A stretch of DNA of 64,000 nucleotides from Streptomyces sp. NBC_00306 (GTDB taxonomy: Bacteria; Actinomycetota; Actinomycetes; Streptomycetales; Streptomycetaceae), in assembly GCF_036169555.1 (NCBI RefSeq), contig NZ_CP108032.1:868001-932000 (forward strand), read 5' to 3'. The notes under the pieces were generated by a model. It searched no databases. It worked only from the letters and a program-made list of their open reading frames with translations, and was not told the DNA's origin. A program made the translations under genes and the position numbers. Shown in pieces: positions 56,770-64,000 of the stretch. Position 1 is the stretch's first letter; every line of letters begins with the position of its first letter.

Positions 56770-57867
56770 TCAGTAGCGCAGGGAACTCGCGATTCCGCCG
56801 ACGTCGGCCAGCGTGCCGTCGGGCACGAACCGCACCTCGGCGCCGGTGTCCAGCGACCGTTCGACGATGTCGTCGACAATGTCGTCGAGGGCGTCCAGAT
56901 CGCCCGGTTCCGCGGGATTGAGGTGCTCTCCGGTGTCCCGCACGGTCTCCCGGTAGTTCTCCTCGACCGCGAGGAGTGCCACTCGGCCCGTCGCGACGTT
57001 CTGCCGGATCTCGTCCACGCCGGCGGCGAACGCCCGGCGCCCGCGGGCCCGGTCCAGCTCCGCCAGCACATCGGCGACGTCCTGCTCGGCACTGGCCTCG
57101 GCGAACGGCCGCACGGCCTGCCACACCGCGTCGGCGGGTCCCCTGGCGAGGCCTCCGTGCGGAATGCGGGCCGCGGCCTTGGCGGCCACGCTGCCGACGT
57201 CGCCGAGAAGGGCGAGCGCCGCCGCTTCCCCGGCCACGTACAGCGGCCGGGGGTGGGACGCCAGGACGGCGTTCATCGCGGAGTCGGCGTCGCGCAGGAA
57301 CTGACGGGTGAGTTCGTCGCTGAAGGTGCTGGGCAGATCGCCGATCCGCTCCTTGCGCTCTGCGTCAGGGTCCTCGAGGCTGCGAGTCAGCGGGAACGAC
57401 CCGGCCTCCTCCTCGGTGACGCGGTCCGTCGTGCCGCTCCACAGACTGGCGCGGTCGGCAGAGACGGCCAGCACCCAGAACGGCCGCTCGGCAGCATGCG
57501 CCGAGACGAGATTGCGGGTCAGGAAGGTGTCCGAGAGCACCACGCGTTCGGGAACGGTCCGGCCGAGCGACCAGACCTGGTGCTCCCCCGGCGCGGCGAA
57601 GACCACGAGCCCGTCCTCGGCATGTGCCAGGTCGACTTCGGCCAGTGCGCGGTCCAGCTGTTCGGTGACCTCGCTGCGGGTCTCCCGGGTGACAGCGGGA
57701 TCGGCCTGGAGCTGTTCCTTCGCCGCGGCCATGAGATTGCGCAGCCGGACGGGATCCTGCGCGTTGTCCGGTTCGCGACGGTGCGTGGGCATCAGGACCG
57801 TAACTGCCGGATAGGGACGCTGCTGACGCAGCTGGGCCAGGGCAGCAGAGCTGAGTGCGGGGCGCAT
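56770..57867 (-). CDS. baeRF3-type (release factor-like fold) protein
   Basis: A 365-aa soluble protein of the bacterial archaeo-eukaryotic release factor-like group, family 3 (often annotated as chemotaxis-like). Family features are the start PAVTVLMPTHRREPDNAQDPVRL, LVVFAAPGEHQVWSLGRTVPERVVL and the C-terminal EVRFVPDGTLADVGGIASSLRY. Such proteins are thought to act in ribosome hibernation or RNA/translation stress; the exact role is unproven. GGAAAGGG precedes the ATG at 57867. It heads an operon with the lipoprotein gene. Confidence 0.8.
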   Translation of the reverse strand: MRPALSSAALAQLRQQRPYPAVTVLMPTHRREPDNAQDPVRLRNLMAAAKEQLQADPAVTRETRSEVTEQLDRALAEVDLAHAEDGLVVFAAPGEHQVWSLGRTVPERVVLSDTFLTRNLVSAHAAERPFWVLAVSADRASLWSGTTDRVTEEEAGSFPLTRSLEDPDAERKERIGDLPSTFSDELTRQFLRDADSAMNAVLASHPRPLYVAGEAAALALLGDVGSVAAKAAARIPHGGLARGPADAVWQAVRPFAEASAEQDVADVLAELDRARGRRAFAAGVDEIRQNVATGRVALLAVEENYRETVRDTGEHLNPAEPGDLDALDDIVDDIVERSLDTGAEVRFVPDGTLADVGGIASSLRY

Positions 57868-58116
57868 GTGAACCCTTTCCAGGCTTGTCGCCACATCAAC
57901 AGATGAACCATATGTCCGTTTGCAGCGACCGGCAGAAGATGGACCGCGACTCTGCGGAAACGCGGGCTTCGGCGACGGTCGAGCGCTGGCGCATGGGGGG
58001 TCCACTCACCACCGGCGACTGAAGTATGGTGTCCCACCACATGTGCCGGTGACCTGCGTGTTTCTACGGTGTGGCGACATCGCAACGTCCCCGTCCCCCG
58101 CCCGGAAGTGGTGACC

Positions 58117-59544
58117 ATGGCTGCCTCGGCAACCGCTCCCCCAGCTCCAGCCCGTCTGCGCCGCATCGTCGCCGCGAGCCTCATCGGCACCACCATCGAG
58201 TGGTACGACTTCTTCCTCTACGGATCCGCCGCCGCGCTCGTCTTCAACAAGCTGTTCTTCCCGGGCTCCGACCCGCTCGTCGGCACCCTGCTCTCCTTCC
58301 TCACCTACGCCGTCGGCTTCGCTGCCCGTCCTCTCGGGGCGCTGGTCTTCGGCCACTACGGTGACCGGCTCGGCCGCAAGAAGCTGCTGGTGCTGAGCCT
58401 GCTGCTGATGGGCGGTGCGACCTTCGCGATCGGACTGCTGCCGACGCACGCCACCATCGGCACGGCGGCGCCCGTACTGCTCACCGTGCTGAGGCTGGTG
58501 CAGGGCTTCGCGCTCGGCGGTGAGTGGGGCGGGGCCGTGCTGCTGGTCTCCGAACACGGCGACGCCCGACGCCGCGGTTTCTGGGCGTCCTGGCCGCAAA
58601 CGGGCGCGCCCGCGGGCCAGTTGCTGGCCACCGGTGTGCTGTCCGCGCTCACGGCGCTGCTGTCGGACGCGGCGTTCACGTCGTGGGGCTGGCGCATTCC
58701 CTTCCTGCTCTCCGGGGTCCTGGTGATCGTCGGCTTGTGGATTCGTCTCTCTGTCGATGAATCCCCGGTGTTCAAGGCCGCGTTGGCCCATGCCGAGCAG
58801 CGCAAGGCGAGTGCCGCGGGGGCCGAGAAGATGCCGCTCGTCGCCGTGCTGCGGCACCACTGGCGGGACGTGCTGGTGGCGATGGGCGCGCGCATGGCCG
58901 AGAACATCAGCTACTACGTGATCACCGCCTTCATCCTGGTGTACGCCACGACAGCGGTGGACCTGAGCAAACAGACCGCGCTCAACGCCGTACTCATCGC
59001 CTCCGCCGTGCACTTCGCGGTGATCCCCCTGTGGGGCGCGCTGTCGGACCGCATCGGGCGCAGGCCCGTCTATCTGATCGGCGCGATCGGGGTCGGGGCG
59101 TGGATGTTCCCGTTCTTCGCGCTCATCGACACGGCGAGCTTCGGGGCCCTGCTGCTCGCCGTCACCGTGGGGCTGGTGTTCCACGGCGCGATGTACGCAC
59201 CCCAGGCGGCCTTCTTCTCCGAGATGTTCGCGACACGTATGCGCTACTCCGGGGCCTCGATCGGCGCGCAGTTCTCCTCGGTGGCCGCCGGAGCGCCTGC
59301 CCCGCTCATCGCGACCGCGCTGCTCGCCGACTTCGACTCGTCGACACCGATCGCCCTGTATGTGATCGCCGCCGCGCTGATCACTGTCGTGGCCATCGCC
59401 TGCGCCCAGGAGACCCGGCACCGGGACCTGGCGGACGTCGACGCGGCGCGGCCCGGGGGCAGCGGCACCGGCATCAAGGAGTCGGGCGGGGCGGTCGAGG
59501 CTCCCGCCGATGGCACCCCGGCGGATGCGCGGACCACTGCCTGA
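58117..59544 (+). CDS. MHS-family MFS metabolite:H+ symporter
   Basis: A 475-aa major facilitator with 12 membrane segments. IGTTIEWYDFFLYGSAAAL in helix 1 and HYGDRLGRKKLL in loop 2-3 are hallmarks of the metabolite:H+ symporter family (ShiA, KgtP, ProP relatives). WGALSDRIGRRPVYL is the matching loop 8-9 motif. The substrate is probably an organic acid or osmolyte and is not decidable. The ATG at 58117 has GGAAG upstream. It ends at a strong hairpin followed by the 125-bp repeat array. Confidence 0.9.
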   Translation: MAASATAPPAPARLRRIVAASLIGTTIEWYDFFLYGSAAALVFNKLFFPGSDPLVGTLLSFLTYAVGFAARPLGALVFGHYGDRLGRKKLLVLSLLLMGGATFAIGLLPTHATIGTAAPVLLTVLRLVQGFALGGEWGGAVLLVSEHGDARRRGFWASWPQTGAPAGQLLATGVLSALTALLSDAAFTSWGWRIPFLLSGVLVIVGLWIRLSVDESPVFKAALAHAEQRKASAAGAEKMPLVAVLRHHWRDVLVAMGARMAENISYYVITAFILVYATTAVDLSKQTALNAVLIASAVHFAVIPLWGALSDRIGRRPVYLIGAIGVGAWMFPFFALIDTASFGALLLAVTVGLVFHGAMYAPQAAFFSEMFATRMRYSGASIGAQFSSVAAGAPAPLIATALLADFDSSTPIALYVIAAALITVVAIACAQETRHRDLADVDAARPGGSGTGIKESGGAVEAPADGTPADARTTA

Positions 59545-59575
59545 CACGCATCCGCAGGCCGGCAACTCCGGCCCT

Positions 59576-59619
59576 GCGCCGCCGCGCGGGCTCCCTCCCC
59601 GGAGCCCGCGCGGCGGCGC
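59576..59619 (+). terminator. Strong hairpin terminator after the MHS gene
   Basis: A perfect 19-bp GC-rich stem (59576-59594 with 59601-59619) has a six-base loop, 32 bases after the stop. Confidence 0.9.
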
Positions 59620-60305
59620 GTTCGGCGGGCAGCGGTGGTGCGGTACGGGTTGGTGGCGCTTTTGCCGGGCGACAGTGCCGGAGTACGGGTGGTCGCGTGT
59701 TCACCCGGCAGCGGTGCCGGAGTACGAGGGACGCACCCGGCGGACAGCAGGCAACCGCGCCCGCTCCCGTCCCGCAGGCGCCGCCGGCAGGCAGCGGCCT
59801 CGGAGCCCCCGCGGTAGGCGCATGCAGCAGGCAACGGCCTGCGGATCACGCGCCGGGCGCACCCAGCGGGCAGCAGCGCACGGCGCCGAGACCGTTTCGC
59901 GGGCGCCTCCGGCAGGCAGCGGACTCGGAGCCCCCGCCCTATGCGCACGCGGCAGGCAACGGCCTCCGGATCACGCTCCGGACGCACCCAGCGGGCAGCA
60001 GCGCACGGCGCCGAGACCGTCCCGCGGGCGCCTCCGGCAGGCAGCGGCCTCGGAGCCCCCGCGGTAGACGCATGCAGCACAGGCAACGGCCTGCGGATCA
60101 CGCGCCGGACGCACCCAGCGGGCAGCGGCGCACGGCGCCGAGACCGTCCCGCGGGCGCCGCCGGCAGGCAGCGGCCTCGGAGCCCCCGCCGTAGGCGCAC
60201 GCGGCAGGCAACGGCCTCCGGATCACGCTCCGGACGCACCCAGCGGGCAGCAGGGCACGGCGCCGAGACCGTCCCGCGGGCGCCGCCGGCAGGCAACCGC
60301 CTCAG
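59620..60305. repeat. Minisatellite: four ~125-bp tandem units with an A-B-A-B higher-order pattern
   Basis: Units start with CGGCAGGCAGCGG at 59785, 59910, 60035 and 60162, with a final partial unit at 60287 (periods 125, 125, 127, 125). Units 1 and 3 share TAGGCGCATGCAGCA-like and CCTGCGGATCACGCGCCGG variants. Units 2 and 4 share GCGCACGCGGCA and CCTCCGGATCACGCTCCGG, so a ~250-bp dimer was duplicated. Each unit holds three related ~42-bp subunits with GCAGGCA(G/A)CGG-like cores. Degenerate subunits extend back to 59620. The period is not a multiple of three in most steps, so this is not a repeat-protein gene. The remaining bases to 60373 show no gene. Confidence 0.9.
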
Positions 60306-60373
60306 CCATGCCGCAGGGCCCGGCCCCCCGCCTCCGCCCCGACCAGGACGACGAAGTCCGCGCGGCAGCGCGT

Positions 60374-62317
60374 CTAGCGCGCCACCGCCTCCGACATCGC
60401 GTGCAGCCGCAGCGCCAGTTGGATCTCCAGCGCTCTGCCGGGCGACTGCCAGTCGGGACCGAGGAGCCGGCCGATGCGCTCCAGGCGCTGGGCCACCGTG
60501 TTCACATGGACATGCAGCTCGTCCTTCGTCCGGGCCGGGCTCATCCCGCTCGCGAAGTACGCGTCCATGGTCCGCACCAGATCGGTGCCGCGCCGGCGAT
60601 CGTAGGCGACGACCTCGCCCATCGTGCGCCCGACGAAGCCGTCGATGTCCCCGGGATCGGCGAGGAGCAGTCCGAGGAAGCCGAGGTCCTGCGCCGCGGC
60701 ACCCTGGCCGGCCCGGCCGAGCAGCCGCAGTGCGTCCAGGCAGCGCCGCGCCTGGTCGTACGCCCCGGCTATCGGACTCGGGTCGCCCGCCGGCACGGCG
60801 ACCGGAGCGGACGCCCCGACCGTGACCGACTCCCGCAGTGCGCCGCCCAGTTGACGTGCGGTGCGGCAGGCCAGCTCGGAGGCGTCGTCGTCGGGGCCGA
60901 GCGGCAGGAGCAGGACCGCGCCCCCGTCCCGCGCAGCGGCCAGGCCCGAGCGGGTCGCCGCCAGATGCGAGGCGGCTGCCCACAACCGCTGGCGGTCGGC
61001 GCTCTCGCGCTCCACCGCGGTGCCCGCACCCCGTCCGCCGGCGCCCCGGGCACTCGCGCCGCGGCCCGCGCTCTCCTGTTCGGGCACGCCGGAGTCCGGC
61101 CCCTCCATCCGCGCGGCCAGCACCACATGGGGAACGTCGAGATCCGCCCCCAGCCGGGCCGCACGCTCCCGCAGCAGTCGGGGGTCGCGGTCCGGGGCAT
61201 CGAGGAGGTCGTCGAGCAGTTCGCCCCGTACGCGCTGTTCGGCCTCGTGGGCCGAGCGGCGGGCGAGCAGCAGGAGGGAGGTCACCATCGCACCGCGCTC
61301 CAGGGTGCGCCGGTCGACGGGATCGAGGTCGGCATGGCCGGCCAGCACCAGGGCGCCGAGGTCCTCACCGCCGGCCGAGACGGCCGCCACCCACTCCTGC
61401 TCCCGTCGTATCGCGCGCCCGTCCGCGCCGGGTGCGTCGGGGTGGCTGTCGGTGAACCGGACGGTGCCGTCGAGGACTTCGGAGAGGGCGGCGGCCACAT
61501 CGTCGACGCCGCCGCCGCGCAGCACCACCTCGGTCAGCCGGTCATGCACCTCGGACGCGCGCTCGATGACGCCGCTGTGGTCCCGGATGATCTCGTTGGC
61601 CTTCTCCAGTTCGGCGAGAGCCGAGCGGGTCTCGGCGAGCAGGTTCGCGGTGTCGATGGCGACGGCCGCATGGGCGGCGAAGGAGGCCAGCAGCGCGACC
61701 TGTTCCCGCTCGAAGACTCGCGCCCGGCGGTCGGCGGCGAACAGCACGCCGATGACCTGGCTGCCGAGCATCAGCGGCACACCGAGGATCGCGACGAGGC
61801 CTTCGTCCCGTACGGCCGTGTCGATGGACGGTGTGTGCTCGAAGCGGGCGTCGTCGAAGTAGCTGTCGGTGACATAGGGGCGGGCGGTCTGGGCGACGAG
61901 ACCGCCGAGCCCCTCTCCCATACCGAGCCGCACCTGCTGGAAGCGGGCCGAGACCGACCCCTCGGTGACCCGCATATAGGTGTCTCCGGCCGACGGGTCG
62001 TTGAGACTGAGATAGGCCACTTCCGTGCCGAGCAGCGAGCGGGCCCGCTGCACGATCGCGCGGAGCACGGCGTCGAGGTCGCGCAGTCCGGCGAGGTCGT
62101 GCGCGGTTTCGAACAGCGCCGAGAGCTCGGCCTCGCGTCGGCGCCGGCCCTCCAGCTCGGCGCGCACCCGCAGCGCGAGCTGCTTGGCGTGTTCGAGGGC
62201 GGCGAGCTTCTCCGGTCCGGCGCCGCTCGCACGGGCGAGCAGTGCCGGCCGGTCGTACGCCTCCGCGGCGGCGCCGCGTGCGAGGAGCTCCAGGTAGTCG
62301 GCTTGATCGTGGGACAT
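60374..62317 (-). CDS. GAF-domain PucR-type transcriptional regulator
   Basis: A 647-aa regulator. An N-terminal helical region (1-75) is followed by a GAF sensor (about 80-235; SLLGTEVAYLSLNDPSAGDT), a coiled-coil linker (about 225-265) and a middle region with a GGDEF-derived CdaR fold (about 380-560). The C-terminal PucR helix-turn-helix (about 585-640) contains DELHVHVNTVAQRLERIGRL. Such proteins commonly control neighbouring catabolic genes; the adjacent co-oriented 3-hydroxybutyrate dehydrogenase gene is a likely target. A TAATCC box ends seven bases before the ATG at 62317, suggesting a leaderless transcript; an in-frame GTG lies at 62323. Confidence 0.88.
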   Translation of the reverse strand: MSHDQADYLELLARGAAAEAYDRPALLARASGAGPEKLAALEHAKQLALRVRAELEGRRRREAELSALFETAHDLAGLRDLDAVLRAIVQRARSLLGTEVAYLSLNDPSAGDTYMRVTEGSVSARFQQVRLGMGEGLGGLVAQTARPYVTDSYFDDARFEHTPSIDTAVRDEGLVAILGVPLMLGSQVIGVLFAADRRARVFEREQVALLASFAAHAAVAIDTANLLAETRSALAELEKANEIIRDHSGVIERASEVHDRLTEVVLRGGGVDDVAAALSEVLDGTVRFTDSHPDAPGADGRAIRREQEWVAAVSAGGEDLGALVLAGHADLDPVDRRTLERGAMVTSLLLLARRSAHEAEQRVRGELLDDLLDAPDRDPRLLRERAARLGADLDVPHVVLAARMEGPDSGVPEQESAGRGASARGAGGRGAGTAVERESADRQRLWAAASHLAATRSGLAAARDGGAVLLLPLGPDDDASELACRTARQLGGALRESVTVGASAPVAVPAGDPSPIAGAYDQARRCLDALRLLGRAGQGAAAQDLGFLGLLLADPGDIDGFVGRTMGEVVAYDRRRGTDLVRTMDAYFASGMSPARTKDELHVHVNTVAQRLERIGRLLGPDWQSPGRALEIQLALRLHAMSEAVAR

Positions 62318-62397
62318 GGACACAGGATTACCTGCCGTACGGGAGGTGGCACCAGCCCTGTGGACGAGCGGGCCGTTGGGGACAACCGGGTCACCCG

Positions 62398-63201
62398 TCA
62401 GTGCGCGGTCCAGCCGCCGTCGAGGGCGATCGAGGTGCCGGTGATGAACGCGGCCTGCGGCGTGCAGAGATACAGCACCGCCTCGGCCACTTCCTCGGGC
62501 TCCACCAGGCGCTTGACGGCGGAGTCCTTGAGCAGGACGTCGGCGAGCACCTGGTCCTCGGGCAGGGAGTGGGCCGCCGCCTGATCGGCGATCTGCCGCT
62601 CGACGAGCGGGGTGCGCACATAGCCGGGGTTCACACAGACCGATGTCACACCATGGGGGGCGCCTTCCAGGGCCGCCGTTTTGGAGAGCCCTTCGAGACC
62701 GTGTTTCGCGGCCACATACGCGGACTTGAAGGCGGAGGCGCGCAGCCCGTGCACGGAGGAGATGTTGACGATGCGCCCCCAGCCCTGCGCGTACATGTGC
62801 GGCAGGGCGCCCCTGATCAGGCGGAACGGCGCCTCCAGCATCACGGTGAGCACCGTGTGGAAGACGTCCGGCGGAAAGGCCTCGATGGGCCGGACCAGCT
62901 GGAGACCGGCGTTGTTGACCAGGATGTCGGCGCCCGCGGCCGCCGCCTCCGCCGCGTCGAGGTCGGTGAGATCCAGGACCTGGGGCTCCACGGCTCCGCC
63001 GGCTTCCGTGCCGAGCGCGGCGAGCGTCTCCAGCCCGTCGGCGTCCCGGTCGACGGCCCTGACCTTCGCCCCCGCGGCCGCGAGCCGCAGCGCGCAGGCG
63101 CGGCCGATGCCGCTCGCTGCCCCGGTGACAAGTGCGGTGCGGCCGCCGAGATCGAGGTCGACCACGGTAGGAGGAACGCCAGGTGTGGTGGGGGACGTCA
63201 T
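62398..63201 (-). CDS. 3-hydroxybutyrate dehydrogenase (SDR family)
   Basis: A 267-aa short-chain dehydrogenase. The cofactor loop is TGAASGIG, followed by NNAG and catalytic Ser, Tyr and Lys in NISSVHGLRASAFKSAYVAAK. VNPGYVRTPLVERQIADQA is characteristic of D-3-hydroxybutyrate dehydrogenases, which interconvert 3-hydroxybutyrate and acetoacetate with NAD+. A TAGGGT box ends seven bases before the ATG at 63201, so the transcript may be leaderless. The PucR-type regulator gene lies immediately downstream in the same direction. Confidence 0.87.
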   Translation of the reverse strand: MTSPTTPGVPPTVVDLDLGGRTALVTGAASGIGRACALRLAAAGAKVRAVDRDADGLETLAALGTEAGGAVEPQVLDLTDLDAAEAAAAGADILVNNAGLQLVRPIEAFPPDVFHTVLTVMLEAPFRLIRGALPHMYAQGWGRIVNISSVHGLRASAFKSAYVAAKHGLEGLSKTAALEGAPHGVTSVCVNPGYVRTPLVERQIADQAAAHSLPEDQVLADVLLKDSAVKRLVEPEEVAEAVLYLCTPQAAFITGTSIALDGGWTAH

Positions 63202-63256
63202 GCTGCGAACCCTAGGCAGCGATCATTCCCCGACCGATGTGGTCACCACCCATACT

Positions 63257-63739
63257 TCACTGCTCGTGCATAGGCTGGAACCATGCCGGTCCCTCGGCCA
63301 GGGCCTGCTTGATCCGGAAGTGCGCGAATTCCTTGAGCTCCGGCAGCGCATCCACGGTGAACCAGCCGACCTCGAGCGACTCGTCGTCGTTGACACAGGC
63401 CACGCCGCCCACCGCCCGGCAGCGGAAGGTGATGTCCATGAACTGGCACCGGTCCCCGTTGGGATAGGTGACCGGCTCCGGCAGCGCCTGGACGAGCACG
63501 ACCCGTTCGGCGACACAGCGCACCGCGGTCTCCTCGTACACCTCGCGCACGGCGGTCGCGGCCGGCTCCTCGCCGGGCTCGGGGATCCCGCCGATCACGG
63601 ACCACCGGCCGTTGTCCGCGCGCCGTCCCAGCAGCACACGCCCCTCGTCGTCGAAGACGATCGCGCTGACGCCGGGCAGAAGGAGCAGCTGGTTCCCGGC
63701 GGTGGCCCGGATGTCGCGGATGAAGTCGGGGGTAGCCAT
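63257..63739 (-). CDS. NUDIX hydrolase
   Basis: A 160-aa hydrolase of nucleoside diphosphate-linked compounds. The Nudix box is GGIPEPGEEPAATAVREVYEE followed by TAV, keeping the metal-binding REVYEE; Ala replaces the usual Gly of the final x-G-U. It is preceded by VLLGRRADNGRWSVIGG, typical of MutT-like or ADP-ribose-type members. The substrate is unknown. The ATG at 63739 is chosen from the family-typical N-terminus. It lies about 40 bp downstream of the lnt end in the same orientation. Confidence 0.88.
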   Translation of the reverse strand: MATPDFIRDIRATAGNQLLLLPGVSAIVFDDEGRVLLGRRADNGRWSVIGGIPEPGEEPAATAVREVYEETAVRCVAERVVLVQALPEPVTYPNGDRCQFMDITFRCRAVGGVACVNDDESLEVGWFTVDALPELKEFAHFRIKQALAEGPAWFQPMHEQ

Positions 63740-63776
63740 GGCTTCGACCTTACGGCCCGCCGGGCCGCAGCTCGGT

Positions 63777-64000
63777 CTATCCGGCGTCGCCGGTGCCCGG
63801 TGCGACCGGCTCGCCCGCCGTCGCCCGCTCACGCCGCCGCCGTACGCCCCGCACGGACACCACGCCGACGCCGCCTGCCGCGATCAGCAGCAGCGCGATC
63901 TCGGGCCAGGTCCCGAGACGCGTCGCCGGGGTGAGCGAGGAACGCAGCGGCACCTCCGCGACCAGAGCGTCCGGTGTGAACATCTCCGTCCGCTGGACGA
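63777..64000 (-). CDS. lnt: Apolipoprotein N-acyltransferase, C-terminal part (partial)
   Basis: The C-terminal 74 residues of a protein that continues beyond the window. The sequence QRTEMFTPDALVAEVPLRSS followed by LTPATRLGTWPEIALLLIAAGG matches the end of actinobacterial Lnt proteins: the close of the nitrilase-like domain, then the last membrane segment and a basic cytoplasmic tail (VRRRRERATAGE). Lnt transfers the third acyl chain to lipoproteins at the membrane. The catalytic residues lie outside the window, so the call rests on this tail only. Confidence 0.7.
   Translation of the reverse strand, partial: VQRTEMFTPDALVAEVPLRSSLTPATRLGTWPEIALLLIAAGGVGVVSVRGVRRRRERATAGEPVAPGTGDAG

Noticed and set aside
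59620-60305. Possible CRISPR array
   Set aside because: Units are tandem and similar along their whole length, with no unique spacers, and no cas genes are present.
59244-60983. Long open frame through the 125-bp array as a repeat protein
   Set aside because: The repeat period is mostly not a multiple of three, the frame is antisense to two real genes, and openness is explained by GC content.

Overview
The window is chromosomal DNA from a streptomycete. GC is very high with strong third-position GC bias, GTG starts are common, and several families are typical of Streptomyces (streptophobe membrane protein, DUF6299, a DUF6777-like protein, SpoIIE-type PP2C phosphatase, streptogrisin-like protease). 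Only two TTA codons were found in all the genes. I saw no rRNA, tRNA, CRISPR array, insertion sequence or phage gene.

Layout. (1) 1-4.2 kb: meaB (methylmalonyl-CoA mutase GTPase chaperone), a 1.2-kb repeat-rich non-coding interval, a DUF2993 membrane-anchored protein and a putative glycolipid-binding protein. (2) 4.2-16.5 kb: sugar locus 1. A minus-strand operon (PfkB kinase, binding protein, two permeases, GH2 beta-galactosidase) is divergent from a plus-strand operon (DeoR regulator, GH4 enzyme, GH38 alpha-mannosidase). (3) 16.6-25.8 kb: an oxidoreductase, a methyltransferase, then a signalling module of an FHA-FHA-ABC transporter, an SH3-like proline-rich protein and a Ser/Thr kinase, followed by a streptophobe protein and a DUF6777-like protein. 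(4) 25.8-30.3 kb: GNAT, APC permease, helical-repeat protein and a secreted DUF6299 protein. (5) 30.4-48.1 kb: sugar locus 2, which looks like an N-glycan degradation locus: GH84-like protein, GH92, exported lactonase-fold protein, GH38, GH85 endoglycosidase, GH5 beta-mannosidase, ABC importer and LacI regulator. (6) 48.1-64 kb: PP2C phosphatase, DUF1348/TetR pair, RpiR regulator with an AT-rich palindromic element, Clp-N regulator, anchored serine protease, lipoprotein, baeRF3-type protein, MHS transporter, a 125-bp tandem-repeat array, PucR-type regulator, 3-hydroxybutyrate dehydrogenase, NUDIX hydrolase and the end of lnt.

How the genes work together. In locus 2, secreted GH85 and GH92 enzymes would release and trim high-mannose N-glycans outside the cell. 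The ABC importer takes up the oligosaccharide, and cytoplasmic GH38 and GH5 enzymes take it to mannose and GlcNAc. Palindromic LacI-type operators sit upstream of the GH84-like and GH92 genes, and a different LacI-type operator pair sits upstream of lacI. Both TTA codons fall in this locus, pointing to bldA (developmental) control. In the signalling module, the kinase and the FHA domains are encoded either side of a protein carrying five T-x-x-V sites, a plausible phospho-switch on an ABC exporter. Two unrelated GC-rich minisatellite-like intervals (about 1029-2235 and 59620-60305) both lie tail-to-tail between convergent genes, just beyond a terminator hairpin. I found no function for them.
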